Positions 6,387 to 13,614 of a stretch of 15,003 nt of DNA are shown here, piece by piece. The stretch spans positions 1-15,003 of the forward strand of contig CALWWH010000028.1 in the NCBI GenBank assembly GCA_944385195.1, given 5' to 3'. Under the pieces are notes generated by a model. That model was not told the origin of the DNA. It was given only the letters and a program-made list of their open reading frames with translations, and made no database searches. The DNA is from an uncultured Oscillospiraceae bacterium. GTDB lineage: Bacteria; Bacillota; Clostridia; Oscillospirales; Oscillospiraceae. Every line of letters starts with the position of its first letter. The stretch's first letter is position 1. The translations under genes were made by a program, and so were the position numbers.

Positions 6387-7283
6387 ATGAAACGTAAGTT
6401 CTATATTATTCCAATGCTTCGCGGCATCCCGCAGGACCAGCTTTATCCTGCGCTCAAAGAGATTGGCTTTGCCGGCATCGAAGCCTTTGGCGGAAAGCTG
6501 ACAAAGGAGCGTTTTGATGAATTGGCCGGCTACGGTTTGGAGCTCATCCATGGCGGTTTGCCATACGAAGAGGATGGCAGCGTGGATGAGGCGTATGTTG
6601 CGCTGCTGAAAGAGCACAATATCGACTCCGTGGCCATGGCTGCTCCCAGAAAGGGCGGGATGGGATTCAAGTTCCCGGATCCCAATGACCCCAACTACCG
6701 CTACTACGGTATGCCCGGCATGGGGACCTATGACCAGGTCATGGCTGCTACCGAGCAGTGGAACAAAGAAGCGGAGATTGCAGCCCGCTATGGTTTCAAG
6801 ATCCACTACCATAACCACACGCATGAGTTCCGCACTGCGAATTTTGAGTATCTGATGGACATTTTCCTGAAAAACACCGCCGAGAATGTCACCATGGAGC
6901 TGGATGTAGGCTGGTCCCTGGTGGCAGGCGTCGACACTCCCAGCTGGATCCGCAAGTGGAACGGCCGTATCAGCTCCCTGCACGTCAAGGCTGCCAACTG
7001 GGCCCTGGGCCCGGAGGGCAACGGCCATATGTGCCCCCTGTCTCCCTATGACAAGATCGGTTACAGTTACCGCGAATACCAGGCCCGCGAGGATTTTGGC
7101 AAGGCTCCGCAGGGCCCGATGAAAGACACCATTGCCGACTGGACCGAGATCTTCCGTGCCGCGGAGCAGAGCGGCTGTACCACCTTCATCCTGGAGCGGG
7201 AGCGCTACTACAACGACGACCCGATGGTCTGTATCCGCGAGGACTACGAGCACATCCGCAAGTGCCTGGATGCCCTGGACTAA
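6387..7283 (+). CDS. Sugar phosphate isomerase/epimerase family protein (xylose isomerase-like TIM barrel)
   Basis: This 298-residue protein belongs to the AP endonuclease 2/xylose isomerase-like TIM-barrel family. Landmarks are the N-terminal LKEIGFAGIEAFGG strand-helix, H140-YHNHTHEF-148 on strand 4 or 5, MELDVGW with E171 and D173, HVKAANW with H199, and a final LERERYYND with E270. Acidic and His residues at these strand ends normally hold a divalent metal for isomerase or epimerase chemistry on sugars, inositol derivatives or related compounds. The true substrate is not predictable, and no sugar transporter or kinase lies nearby to help. The start has AGAAGGGAG at a good distance. It is transcribed away from spoIIIAA and ends at a long hairpin. 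No signal peptide, so it is cytoplasmic. Confidence 0.87.
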   Translation: MKRKFYIIPMLRGIPQDQLYPALKEIGFAGIEAFGGKLTKERFDELAGYGLELIHGGLPYEEDGSVDEAYVALLKEHNIDSVAMAAPRKGGMGFKFPDPNDPNYRYYGMPGMGTYDQVMAATEQWNKEAEIAARYGFKIHYHNHTHEFRTANFEYLMDIFLKNTAENVTMELDVGWSLVAGVDTPSWIRKWNGRISSLHVKAANWALGPEGNGHMCPLSPYDKIGYSYREYQAREDFGKAPQGPMKDTIADWTEIFRAAEQSGCTTFILERERYYNDDPMVCIREDYEHIRKCLDALD

Positions 7284-7289
7284 ATGCAA

Positions 7290-7333
7290 AAACAGCCGGA
7301 GCCGTCCCTGACCGGGAGCAGCTCCGGCTGTTT
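7290..7333. terminator. Bidirectional terminator-like hairpin between the converging TIM-barrel and ppdK genes
   Basis: A perfect 13-bp inverted repeat, AAACAGCCGGAGC (7290-7302) and GCTCCGGCTGTTT (7321-7333), has an inner TCCC/GGGA stem in the loop. On the plus strand it starts 6 nt after the TIM-barrel stop and ends in TTT. On the minus strand it ends in TTTTT, so it could also stop transcription coming from ppdK. Confidence 0.75.
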
Positions 7334-7382
7334 GCACCGCTTGGCAACTTTGGATTGTGTGCACAGCCCCAAATAGCAATCA

Positions 7383-7419
7383 CCCCCCGCACATTGCCCA
7401 AACGGGAATGTACGGGGGG
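7383..7419. repeat. GC-rich inverted repeat in the convergent intergenic gap
   Basis: CCCCCCG-C-ACATT (7383-7395) pairs with AATGT-A-CGGGGGG (7407-7419), with one C/A mismatch and an 11-nt loop. No T-run follows on either strand, so a classical terminator is unlikely. Function unknown: it may be an RNA end-stabilising hairpin or a dispersed palindromic element. It is not repeated elsewhere in the window. The rest of 7420-7539 holds short GTCAAA/TTTGAC repeats and no gene. Confidence 0.6.
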
Positions 7420-7539
7420 TTGGCGATTAGATATAAACCTCCACGGTCAAATCACGCCATTTTGACGGTTTTATGCCGTATCCATGGGATTGATAGAAGC
7501 TTTGCGCTTCGTCAAATCCAATGGAGAATGACAGCAGCT

Positions 7540-10173
7540 TTACTTGCGGGGGTTCTTGATCGCAGCCTGCGCAGCAGCCAGGCGAGCGATAGGTACGCGG
7601 AAGGGACTGCAGGAAACATAGGTCAGCCCAACCTGGTAGCAGAACTCCACAGTGGCAGGATCACCGCCGTGCTCGCCGCAAATGCCCAGCTTGATGTCGG
7701 GGCGAGTCTTACGCCCAAGATCGACAGCCGTTTTGATCAGACGGCCAACACCGATGGTGTCTAGCTTGGCAAAGGGATCAGACTCGTAGATTTTGCGGTC
7801 ATAGTAAGATGGCAGGAACTTGCCAGCGTCGTCGCGGCTGAAACCAAAGGTCATCTGGGTCAGGTCGTTGGTACCGAAGGAGAAGAACTCGGCCTCCTTG
7901 GCGATCTCGTCGGCGGTCAGAGCAGCGCGGGGGATCTCGATCATGGTGCCGATTTTATAGGCCATGTTCAGACCGGATGCGGCAATCAGTTTGTCGGCAA
8001 CCTCGGTAATGACGTTCTTTACAAACTTCAGCTCTCTCAGTTCGCCGACCAGCGGGTTCATGATCTCGGGAACAACGTTCCAGTCGGGGTGGCGGGCCTG
8101 GACTGCCAGTGCAGCCTTGATGATGGCAGAACCCTGCATACGGGCAATCTCAGGATAGGTGACAGCCAGACGGCAGCCACGGTGGCCCATCATGGGGTTG
8201 AACTCGTGCAGGCCGTCAATGACAGTCTTCAGGGCCTCCACAGACATGTTCATCTCTTTGGCCAGGGCGGCGATGTCTGCCTCAGCGGTGGGCACAAACT
8301 CGTGCAGGGGAGGATCCAGCAGACGGATGGTGACGGGATAGCCCTGCATCGCCTCGTAGATGTCCTCAAAGTCGCTCTGCTGCATGGGCTCCAGCTTCGC
8401 CAAGGCCAGCTCGCGCTGCTCGGCCGTCTTGGAGACAATCATCTGACGGATGGCGGGGATGCGGTCGGGCTCGAAGAACATATGCTCGGTACGGCACAGG
8501 CCGATGCCCTGAGCGCCGAAAGCGATGGCCTGCCTGGCGTCGGCAGGGGTGTCAGCGTTGGTGCGAACCTGCAAGGTACGATACTTGTCAGCCCAAGCCA
8601 TAATGCGGCCAAATTCACCGGATATGCCGGCCTCGACAGTCGGGATCTGCTCGCCATAGATATTGCCGGTGGAACCGTCGATAGAGATCCAGGAACCCTC
8701 CTCAAAGTGGACGCCGCCCAGATCAAAATACTTGGCTTCTTCGTTGATCTTGATATCGCCGCAGCCGGAGACACAGCAAGCGCCCATGCCGCGGGCAACG
8801 ACGGCAGCGTGAGAAGTCATGCCGCCGCGAACGGTCAGGATGCCCTGGGCGTGGTGCATGCCTTCGATGTCCTCGGGAGAGGTCTCCAGACGGACCAGGA
8901 CGACTTTCTTGCCCGACTCGGACCAAGCCACTGCGTCTTCAGCGGTAAAGACAACCTGGCCGCAGGCAGCGCCGGGGGAGGCGGCCAGACCGGCGCCGAT
9001 GGGATGGGCTTTCTTGAGGGCTGCGGCGTCAAACTGCGGGTGCAGCAGCGCATCCAGGCTCTTGGGATCGATCATTGCGACGGCTTCTTTTTCAGAGATC
9101 ATACCCTCGTCGACCAGATCGCAGGCAATCTTCATGGCCGCAGCTGCGGTGCGCTTGCCATTACGGGTCTGCAGCATGTAGAGCTTGCCGTCTTCAATGG
9201 TGAACTCCATGTCCTGCATGTCGCGGTAGTGCTTCTCCAGTCGGCTGCAAATCTCGACAAACTGCTCATAGGCCGCCGGCATGACCTCAGCCAGCTGGTC
9301 GATGGTTTGAGGTGTACGAACGCCGGCGACAACATCCTCGCCCTGGGCATTCATCAGGAACTCGCCGAAGAGCTTTTTCTCACCGGTAGCGGGGTTGCGG
9401 GTGAAAGCAACGCCAGTGCCGGAGGTGTTGCCCATGTTGCCAAAGACCATGGACTGAACGTTGACGGCAGTGCCCCAGCTGGAGGGGATGTCATTCATGC
9501 GGCGATAGTAGATGGCGCGAGGGTTATCCCAGCTGCGGAAAACGGCCTTGACGGCCCCCATTAGCTGCTCTTTGGGGTCCTGGGGGAACTCGGCACCGAT
9601 TTTGGACTTGTACTCAGCATTGAACTGGTTAGCCAGCTCTTTTAGGTACCCAGCGGTCAGCTCGGTATCGAGCTTGACGCCCTTGGACGCTTTCATCTCG
9701 TCGATGAGCTGCTCGAAATACTTCTTGCCGACCTCCATGACAACATCGGAATACATCTGGATGAAACGGCGATAGGAGTCATAGGCAAAACGGGGATTGT
9801 TGGTCTTCCTGGCAAACGCCTCGACAACGGTGTCGTTCAGGCCCAGGTTCAGGATGGTATCCATCATGCCAGGCATGGAGGCGCGAGCGCCTGAGCGGAC
9901 GGAGACCAGCAGGGGGTTCTCTAGGTCGCCAAAGGTCTTGCCAGTGATTTCCTCGAGCTTACCAATATAGCTCATGATTTGAGCCTGGATTTCCTCGTTG
10001 ATGCGTTCGCCATCAGCATAGTACTGCGTACAAGCCTCAGTGGTGATGGTGAAGCCCTGGGGAACAGGCATACCTAGGCTGGTCATTTCTGCAAGGTTCG
10101 CGCCTTTGCCGCCCAACAGCTCACGCATGGAGCCGTTGCCTTCGGAGAAGAGGTAAACAAACTTCTTGTCCAT
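7540..10173 (-). CDS. ppdK: Pyruvate, phosphate dikinase
   Basis: The 877-residue enzyme interconverts pyruvate + ATP + phosphate and phosphoenolpyruvate + AMP + pyrophosphate in the cytoplasm. In anaerobic Clostridia it often serves glycolysis with pyrophosphate or gluconeogenesis. The order is an N-terminal nucleotide-binding domain (MDKKFVYLFSEGN, then GGKGANLAEM), a middle phosphohistidine domain with GGMTSHAAVVARGMG whose catalytic histidine is residue 455, and a C-terminal PEP-binding TIM barrel with GICGEHGGDP, catalytic cysteine 832. Length and key residues match the Clostridium symbiosum enzyme (874 residues, His455). I start at the ATG at 10173 with GAAGGG about 10 nt upstream; a TTG three codons earlier is also in frame. 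It appears monocistronic. The long open frames on the opposite strand are by-products of its codon bias. Confidence 0.98.
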   Translation of the reverse strand: MDKKFVYLFSEGNGSMRELLGGKGANLAEMTSLGMPVPQGFTITTEACTQYYADGERINEEIQAQIMSYIGKLEEITGKTFGDLENPLLVSVRSGARASMPGMMDTILNLGLNDTVVEAFARKTNNPRFAYDSYRRFIQMYSDVVMEVGKKYFEQLIDEMKASKGVKLDTELTAGYLKELANQFNAEYKSKIGAEFPQDPKEQLMGAVKAVFRSWDNPRAIYYRRMNDIPSSWGTAVNVQSMVFGNMGNTSGTGVAFTRNPATGEKKLFGEFLMNAQGEDVVAGVRTPQTIDQLAEVMPAAYEQFVEICSRLEKHYRDMQDMEFTIEDGKLYMLQTRNGKRTAAAAMKIACDLVDEGMISEKEAVAMIDPKSLDALLHPQFDAAALKKAHPIGAGLAASPGAACGQVVFTAEDAVAWSESGKKVVLVRLETSPEDIEGMHHAQGILTVRGGMTSHAAVVARGMGACCVSGCGDIKINEEAKYFDLGGVHFEEGSWISIDGSTGNIYGEQIPTVEAGISGEFGRIMAWADKYRTLQVRTNADTPADARQAIAFGAQGIGLCRTEHMFFEPDRIPAIRQMIVSKTAEQRELALAKLEPMQQSDFEDIYEAMQGYPVTIRLLDPPLHEFVPTAEADIAALAKEMNMSVEALKTVIDGLHEFNPMMGHRGCRLAVTYPEIARMQGSAIIKAALAVQARHPDWNVVPEIMNPLVGELRELKFVKNVITEVADKLIAASGLNMAYKIGTMIEIPRAALTADEIAKEAEFFSFGTNDLTQMTFGFSRDDAGKFLPSYYDRKIYESDPFAKLDTIGVGRLIKTAVDLGRKTRPDIKLGICGEHGGDPATVEFCYQVGLTYVSCSPFRVPIARLAAAQAAIKNPRK

Positions 10174-10227
10174 GTGAATCAATCCCTTCGCATATTTTAT
10201 CTTATTTGATATTTATGTCGCACCGCA

Positions 10228-10256
10228 ATTATCCACTAAAAGTAAAAAAAAGTCAA
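10228..10256 (-). promoter_or_regulatory. Housekeeping promoter for ppdK
   Basis: Minus-strand TTGACT (10256-10251), a 17-nt spacer and GATAAT (10233-10228). Transcription would start near 10221, giving a leader of about 48 nt. A second copy of the 9-mer GGATAATTG that contains this -10 box lies 65 nt further upstream (10299-10291), with a weak TTCTGA 17 nt before its GATAAT, so a tandem second promoter is possible. Confidence 0.75.
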
Positions 10257-10260
10257 GTGA

Positions 10261-10604
10261 ATTATCTGCAAAATGTCCACAACACAGAGACAATTATCCC
10301 TCATATGCAATTTCATCAGAATATACAAAAGAATTAGATTTTTTGTTGGGGATACACGGCGAAATGTCAGGAGAAATGCTTCTAATTAGAGATATAATCA
10401 TGCAATTTGTTCATAAAAACGCTTTGCAGTTAAATATTTAATGATACAAATTAAAAAGGACGAAATTCCGATTTTTATATCAAAATATCAGTTTATTTTC
10501 TTTGAAATATTAATTCTGCCGAATATAGGAGTACTACTGGAAAGTTGTGCCCGTTTTTATGTGGTTTTATACTCATAGTACAACTAAACTCACGAATACC
10601 CAAC
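10261..10604. other. AT-rich intergenic region without a convincing gene
   Basis: This stretch between the end of the gltX-DUF1294 unit and the ppdK promoter is strongly AT-rich. It holds two perfect palindromes, TCTAATTAGA (10381-10390) and TTAAATATTTAA (10430-10441), and a second GGATAATTG copy on the minus strand (10291-10299). A plus-strand frame is free of stops from about 10177 to 10438 but lacks an early ATG and ribosome-binding site. No tRNA, riboswitch or known RNA was recognised. It may be a regulatory region for ppdK or the remains of a lost gene. Confidence 0.5.
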
Positions 10605-10605
10605 A

Positions 10606-10646
10606 AAGCGGCAGCCGCATACTCAATCGGTACGCAGCTGCCGCTT
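10606..10646 (-). terminator. Strong hairpin at the end of the gltX-DUF1294 operon
   Basis: Two 17-nt arms (10606-10622 and 10630-10646) pair completely in minus-strand RNA, using two G-U pairs, around the loop CGATTGA. On the plus strand those two become A/C mismatches, which points to the minus strand as the working one. The upstream arm contains part of the DUF1294 stop codon. The T tract after it (TTTGTT) is weak, so it may act as terminator or as a 3'-end protecting stem. Confidence 0.65.
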
Positions 10647-10893
10647 ATTGCATATCTAATAAAAGCAAAAACTGAATCAGAAACAGCACTGGAATCCCCA
10701 AAATAAAGAGAGGCTTTCTTATTTTGTGACGGGTAAGAAGCATACAGACCAGTACGCCCAGGCTTCCGCCCAGAATGGCTGCGGCGAAAAGAGCCGCCTC
10801 GGGAATTCTCCAACGGTGTTTCTGCGCCAACAACTTGTCAATAGCCGTCAATGCTGCGCCAAAGAGATTCAGGGTCAGCCAGTAATAGCCCAT
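10645..10893 (-). CDS. DUF1294 family small membrane protein
   Basis: The 82-residue protein has three hydrophobic stretches (about residues 3-20, 33-53 and 62-79). It shows the N-terminal motif NLFGAALTAIDKLLAQKHRWRIPE that marks DUF1294 (given from about residue 9) and the following LFAAAILGGSLGVLVCMLL helix. The function of DUF1294 proteins is unknown. The ATG shares a base with the gltX stop (TAATG), and no separate ribosome-binding site is clear, so it depends on translational coupling with gltX. Its stop codon overlaps the start of a strong hairpin. Confidence 0.85.
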   Translation of the reverse strand: MGYYWLTLNLFGAALTAIDKLLAQKHRWRIPEAALFAAAILGGSLGVLVCMLLTRHKIRKPLFILGIPVLFLIQFLLLLDMQ

Positions 10894-12365
10894 TAGGACA
10901 GGAGGGAGATGCCCTTATTCAGACGGCGGAGGGTTTCCTCCTTGCCGAGCAGCAGACAAAGCTCCACTGCGCCGCCCGGGGTGGACTGTTTACCGGAGAC
11001 AGCGACGCGCACCGGCCACAGGACCACGCCGTTCTTAACGCCAAGCTGCTCCACAACCGCGAACAGTGCGTCGTGGATATTGGACTCATTCCAATCGGTG
11101 ACCGCTTCCAGCGCGGGGACGCAGGCTTGCAGCGCTTGGAGAGAATTTTCAGGGGTGGTTTTCATCTTCTTGTGGACGTACATGGCAGGATCATACTCCG
11201 GCAGCACATCCAAGAAGTCGACTTTCTCTGCCAGATCAGTCAGCACTTCGCAGCGGGGCTGCAGCAGGGCAGCCAGATAGCGCAGGTCAATGCCGGGAGT
11301 GCTGACTGCCTTCTGCAAATAGGGAAGAGCCAGTTCATAGAACGCTTCCGGAGCCATAGCTTTGATATACTCGGCATTCATCCAGGTCAGCTTGGCCTTG
11401 TCGAAAACAGCCGGAGACTTACTGATGTCGTGGAAGTCAAAAATCTGGCGCAGCTCATCCAGGGAGAAGATCTCCCGCTCACCGCCGGGGCTCCAGCCCA
11501 GCAGGGCGATATAATTGATGACGGCCTCGGTGAGGTAGCCCTCAGCGATCAGATCTTCAAAGGAGGGGTCGCCGTGGCGCTTGGACATCTTGTGCTGTGC
11601 GTCCCGCATCACAGGAGAGCAGTGAATATAGGTAGGCACGTCCCAGCCAAAGGCTTCATACAGTAGATTATACTTCGGCGCGGAGGACAGATACTCGCTG
11701 CCGCGGACGACATGGGTGATCCCCATCAGATGGTCGTCGACAACGTTGGCAAAGTTATAGGTGGGCAGACCGTCAGATTTGAGTAGGATGTTGTCATCCA
11801 GGTCCGCGTTAGGGACGGTAATATCACCGAAAATGACGTCGGAGAAGGTGGTCTCTCCCTCGGTGGGAATCTTCTGACGGACAACGTAGGGAACTCCGGC
11901 TGCCAATTTTTCGTCAATTTCCTGCTGGGACAGGTGGCGGCATCGGCCGTCGTATTTGGCGGTGGGGTTTTTGGCGTGCAGCTCATCCAGACGTTCCTTG
12001 GTGCAGAAGCAGCGATACGCGCCGCCTTTTTCAATCAGCAGCTCGGCGTACTTGCCATACAGGGAGCGGCGCTCCGACTGAATGTAGGGGCCCACGGGAC
12101 CGGGCTTATCGGGGCCCTCATCGTGATCCAGACCGCACTGGCGCAGGGTGTTGTAGATGACGTCCGTGGCGCCCTCGACCAGACGCTCCTGGTCGGTGTC
12201 CTCAATGCGCAGCAGGAAGGTGCCGTTTGCATGGCGGGCAATGAGCCAGGTATAGAGCGCAGTGCGTAGGTTGCCAACGTGCATGTAGCCGGTGGGGCTG
12301 GGTGCAAACCGGGTGCGCACCTTGCCGGTGGGAATCCGGGACTCCTGTTGAGTGAAAAAATCCAT
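10893..12365 (-). CDS. gltX: Glutamyl-tRNA synthetase
   Basis: The 490-residue class I aminoacyl-tRNA synthetase attaches glutamate to tRNA-Glu in the cytoplasm. The Rossmann-fold HIGH-type motif is HVGN at residues 29-32 within RFAPSPTGYMHVGNLR, and the KMSKR loop is at 259-263 followed by HGDPSFEDL. The catalytic half also holds IEDTDQERLVEGA (read as landmark) and VVDDHLMGITHVVRG. In many Clostridia one GltX also mischarges tRNA-Gln for the GatCAB pathway; the window does not show whether that is so here. The start at 12365 has GGAGG five bases upstream. The promoter and a structured leader lie just before it. It forms an operon with the DUF1294 gene. Confidence 0.97.
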   Translation of the reverse strand: MDFFTQQESRIPTGKVRTRFAPSPTGYMHVGNLRTALYTWLIARHANGTFLLRIEDTDQERLVEGATDVIYNTLRQCGLDHDEGPDKPGPVGPYIQSERRSLYGKYAELLIEKGGAYRCFCTKERLDELHAKNPTAKYDGRCRHLSQQEIDEKLAAGVPYVVRQKIPTEGETTFSDVIFGDITVPNADLDDNILLKSDGLPTYNFANVVDDHLMGITHVVRGSEYLSSAPKYNLLYEAFGWDVPTYIHCSPVMRDAQHKMSKRHGDPSFEDLIAEGYLTEAVINYIALLGWSPGGEREIFSLDELRQIFDFHDISKSPAVFDKAKLTWMNAEYIKAMAPEAFYELALPYLQKAVSTPGIDLRYLAALLQPRCEVLTDLAEKVDFLDVLPEYDPAMYVHKKMKTTPENSLQALQACVPALEAVTDWNESNIHDALFAVVEQLGVKNGVVLWPVRVAVSGKQSTPGGAVELCLLLGKEETLRRLNKGISLLS

Positions 12366-12394
12366 ACTTACCTCCAGACCTTGTCGGTTTTGTA

Positions 12395-12424
12395 CTTTTT
12401 CGTGCGAAAAAGCCTAAAAAGGCT
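12395..12424 (-). promoter_or_regulatory. Two overlapping small hairpins in the gltX leader
   Basis: In minus-strand RNA, AGCCT-TTTT-AGGCT (12424-12411) is followed at once by a T-run. That T-run is itself the left arm of CTTTTTCG-CA-CGAAAAAG (12412-12395). The two hairpins share two bases, so they compete weakly. It has the shape of a tiny terminator/antiterminator pair in the leader, but the first stem has only five pairs. No T-box features (specifier loop, TGGN) are seen. Confidence 0.4.
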
Positions 12425-12437
12425 GTCGCTCCCACTT

Positions 12438-12466
12438 ATTCTACTACAAATCCGGCGCATCTTCAA
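12438..12466 (-). promoter_or_regulatory. Housekeeping promoter for gltX
   Basis: Minus-strand TTGAAG (12466-12461), a 17-nt spacer and TAGAAT (12443-12438). The predicted start is near 12431 and the leader about 65 nt, containing the two overlapping hairpins and the GGAGG ribosome-binding site. Confidence 0.65.
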
Positions 12467-12529
12467 TACCTTCAGCCGGGAAAAATCACACAAATCGCCG
12501 AGGAAGCCGTCGGAAGCAGTGGTTTCATA

Positions 12530-12558
12530 TTGTAATTTTCGGTGAGATATGATATGAT
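12530..12558 (+). promoter_or_regulatory. Housekeeping promoter for trpS
   Basis: TTGTAA (12530-12535), a 17-nt spacer and TATGAT (12553-12558). A duplicated ATATGAT gives a second, poorly spaced -10 copy. The leader of about 36 nt is too short for a T-box, so trpS is probably not controlled by tRNA-Trp charging through one. Confidence 0.65.
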
Positions 12559-12600
12559 ATCAAGAGCAAATGATACAATATATAAAGGTGGTCTTTGATC

Positions 12601-13596
12601 ATGGAAGAAAAAAAACGCATTTTAAGCGGGATCAAACCCAGCGGCGAGCTGACGCTGGGTTCTTATATGGGTGCCCTAAAGAACTGGGCAGCAATGGCTG
12701 ACGAATACGATTGTTTCTACTTCCTGGCAGATCTGCATGCCATCACTGTGCGCCAAAATCCGGCGGAACTGCGCAGACGCACGCTCTCGCAACTGGCGCA
12801 ATATATCGCTTGCGGTATTGACCCGGAGAAAAACACCATTTTCATCCAGAGCCATATCCCCGCGCATACGGAGCTGGGCTGGGTGCTGGACTGCTACACC
12901 ATGTTCGGCGAGCTGAGCCGTATGACGCAGTTTAAGGATAAGTCGGCAAAAAACGCTGACAATATCAATGCGGGTTTGTTTACCTACCCGTCTCTGATGG
13001 CGGCAGATATTCTGCTCTACCAGGCGGATCTGGTTCCTGTTGGCGATGACCAGAAGCAGCACGTGGAGCTGACCCGTGACGTGGCCCAGCGCTTTAACAA
13101 CGTCTATGGCGAGACCTTTAAGCTGCCAGAGCCTTTTATCCCCAAGGTTGGCGCGCGCATCATGAGCCTGCAGCACCCCGAGAACAAGATGTCCAAATCC
13201 GAAAGCGACAGTGGCGGTTGCATTCTGCTGATGGACTCCCCTGAGGACATCCGCCGCTGCTTCAAGCGCGCGATCACCGACTCCGAGATGTGTGTCCGCT
13301 GCTGCAAGGATAAGCCCGGCGTCAGCAACCTGATGCAGATTTACGCTGTGTGCACGGGCAAGACCATGGAGGAGATCGAAAAAGAATTCGCTGGCCGCGG
13401 CTATGGTGAGTTTAAAACTGCTGTTGGCGACGTTGTTGTCGAAACGCTGGCGCCCATTCGTGAGGAAGCGACTCGTCTGCTGGCAGATAAAGCCTACCTG
13501 GAGAGCGTCTACCGTGCCGGCGCTGAGAAAGCCTCTGCTGTAGCCGAAAGGACCCTGCGCAAGGTCTATAAGAAGGTGGGTTTTGTGGCCCGCTGA
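12601..13596 (+). CDS. trpS: Tryptophanyl-tRNA synthetase
   Basis: The 331-residue class I synthetase attaches tryptophan to tRNA-Trp. Its HIGH-type region is GIKPSGELTLGSYMGAL near the N-terminus (residues about 10-26), the central helix carries ADILLYQADLVPVGDDQKQH, and the KMSKS loop is at 196-200. Length is typical. The ATG at 12601 has AAAGGTGG nine bases upstream; a TTG two codons earlier is in frame but less well placed. The next gene, a TagO-like transferase, starts 18 nt after the stop with no terminator, so trpS heads an operon with wall-polymer genes. Confidence 0.97.
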   Translation: MEEKKRILSGIKPSGELTLGSYMGALKNWAAMADEYDCFYFLADLHAITVRQNPAELRRRTLSQLAQYIACGIDPEKNTIFIQSHIPAHTELGWVLDCYTMFGELSRMTQFKDKSAKNADNINAGLFTYPSLMAADILLYQADLVPVGDDQKQHVELTRDVAQRFNNVYGETFKLPEPFIPKVGARIMSLQHPENKMSKSESDSGGCILLMDSPEDIRRCFKRAITDSEMCVRCCKDKPGVSNLMQIYAVCTGKTMEEIEKEFAGRGYGEFKTAVGDVVVETLAPIREEATRLLADKAYLESVYRAGAEKASAVAERTLRKVYKKVGFVAR

Positions 13597-13614
13597 GGAA
13601 AGAAGGCAAGAATC

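Noticed and set aside
6354..7379. A 341-codon minus-strand open frame opposite the TIM-barrel gene
   Set aside because: The plus-strand product has clear family motifs. The minus frame also runs through the terminator hairpin and has no plausible start signal.
8089..9564. A 491-codon open frame on the plus strand opposite ppdK
   Set aside because: It is the complement of a highly conserved enzyme with GC-biased third positions, has no ribosome-binding site, and its translation shows no recognisable domain.
10851..11666. A 271-codon plus-strand frame opposite gltX, and a similar 314-codon one opposite trpS (12676-13620)
   Set aside because: Both are complements of certain synthetase genes and carry no motifs or start signals.
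12366..12600. T-box riboswitch for gltX or trpS
   Set aside because: The leaders are about 65 and 36 nt, too short, and no specifier loop or T-box sequence is present.
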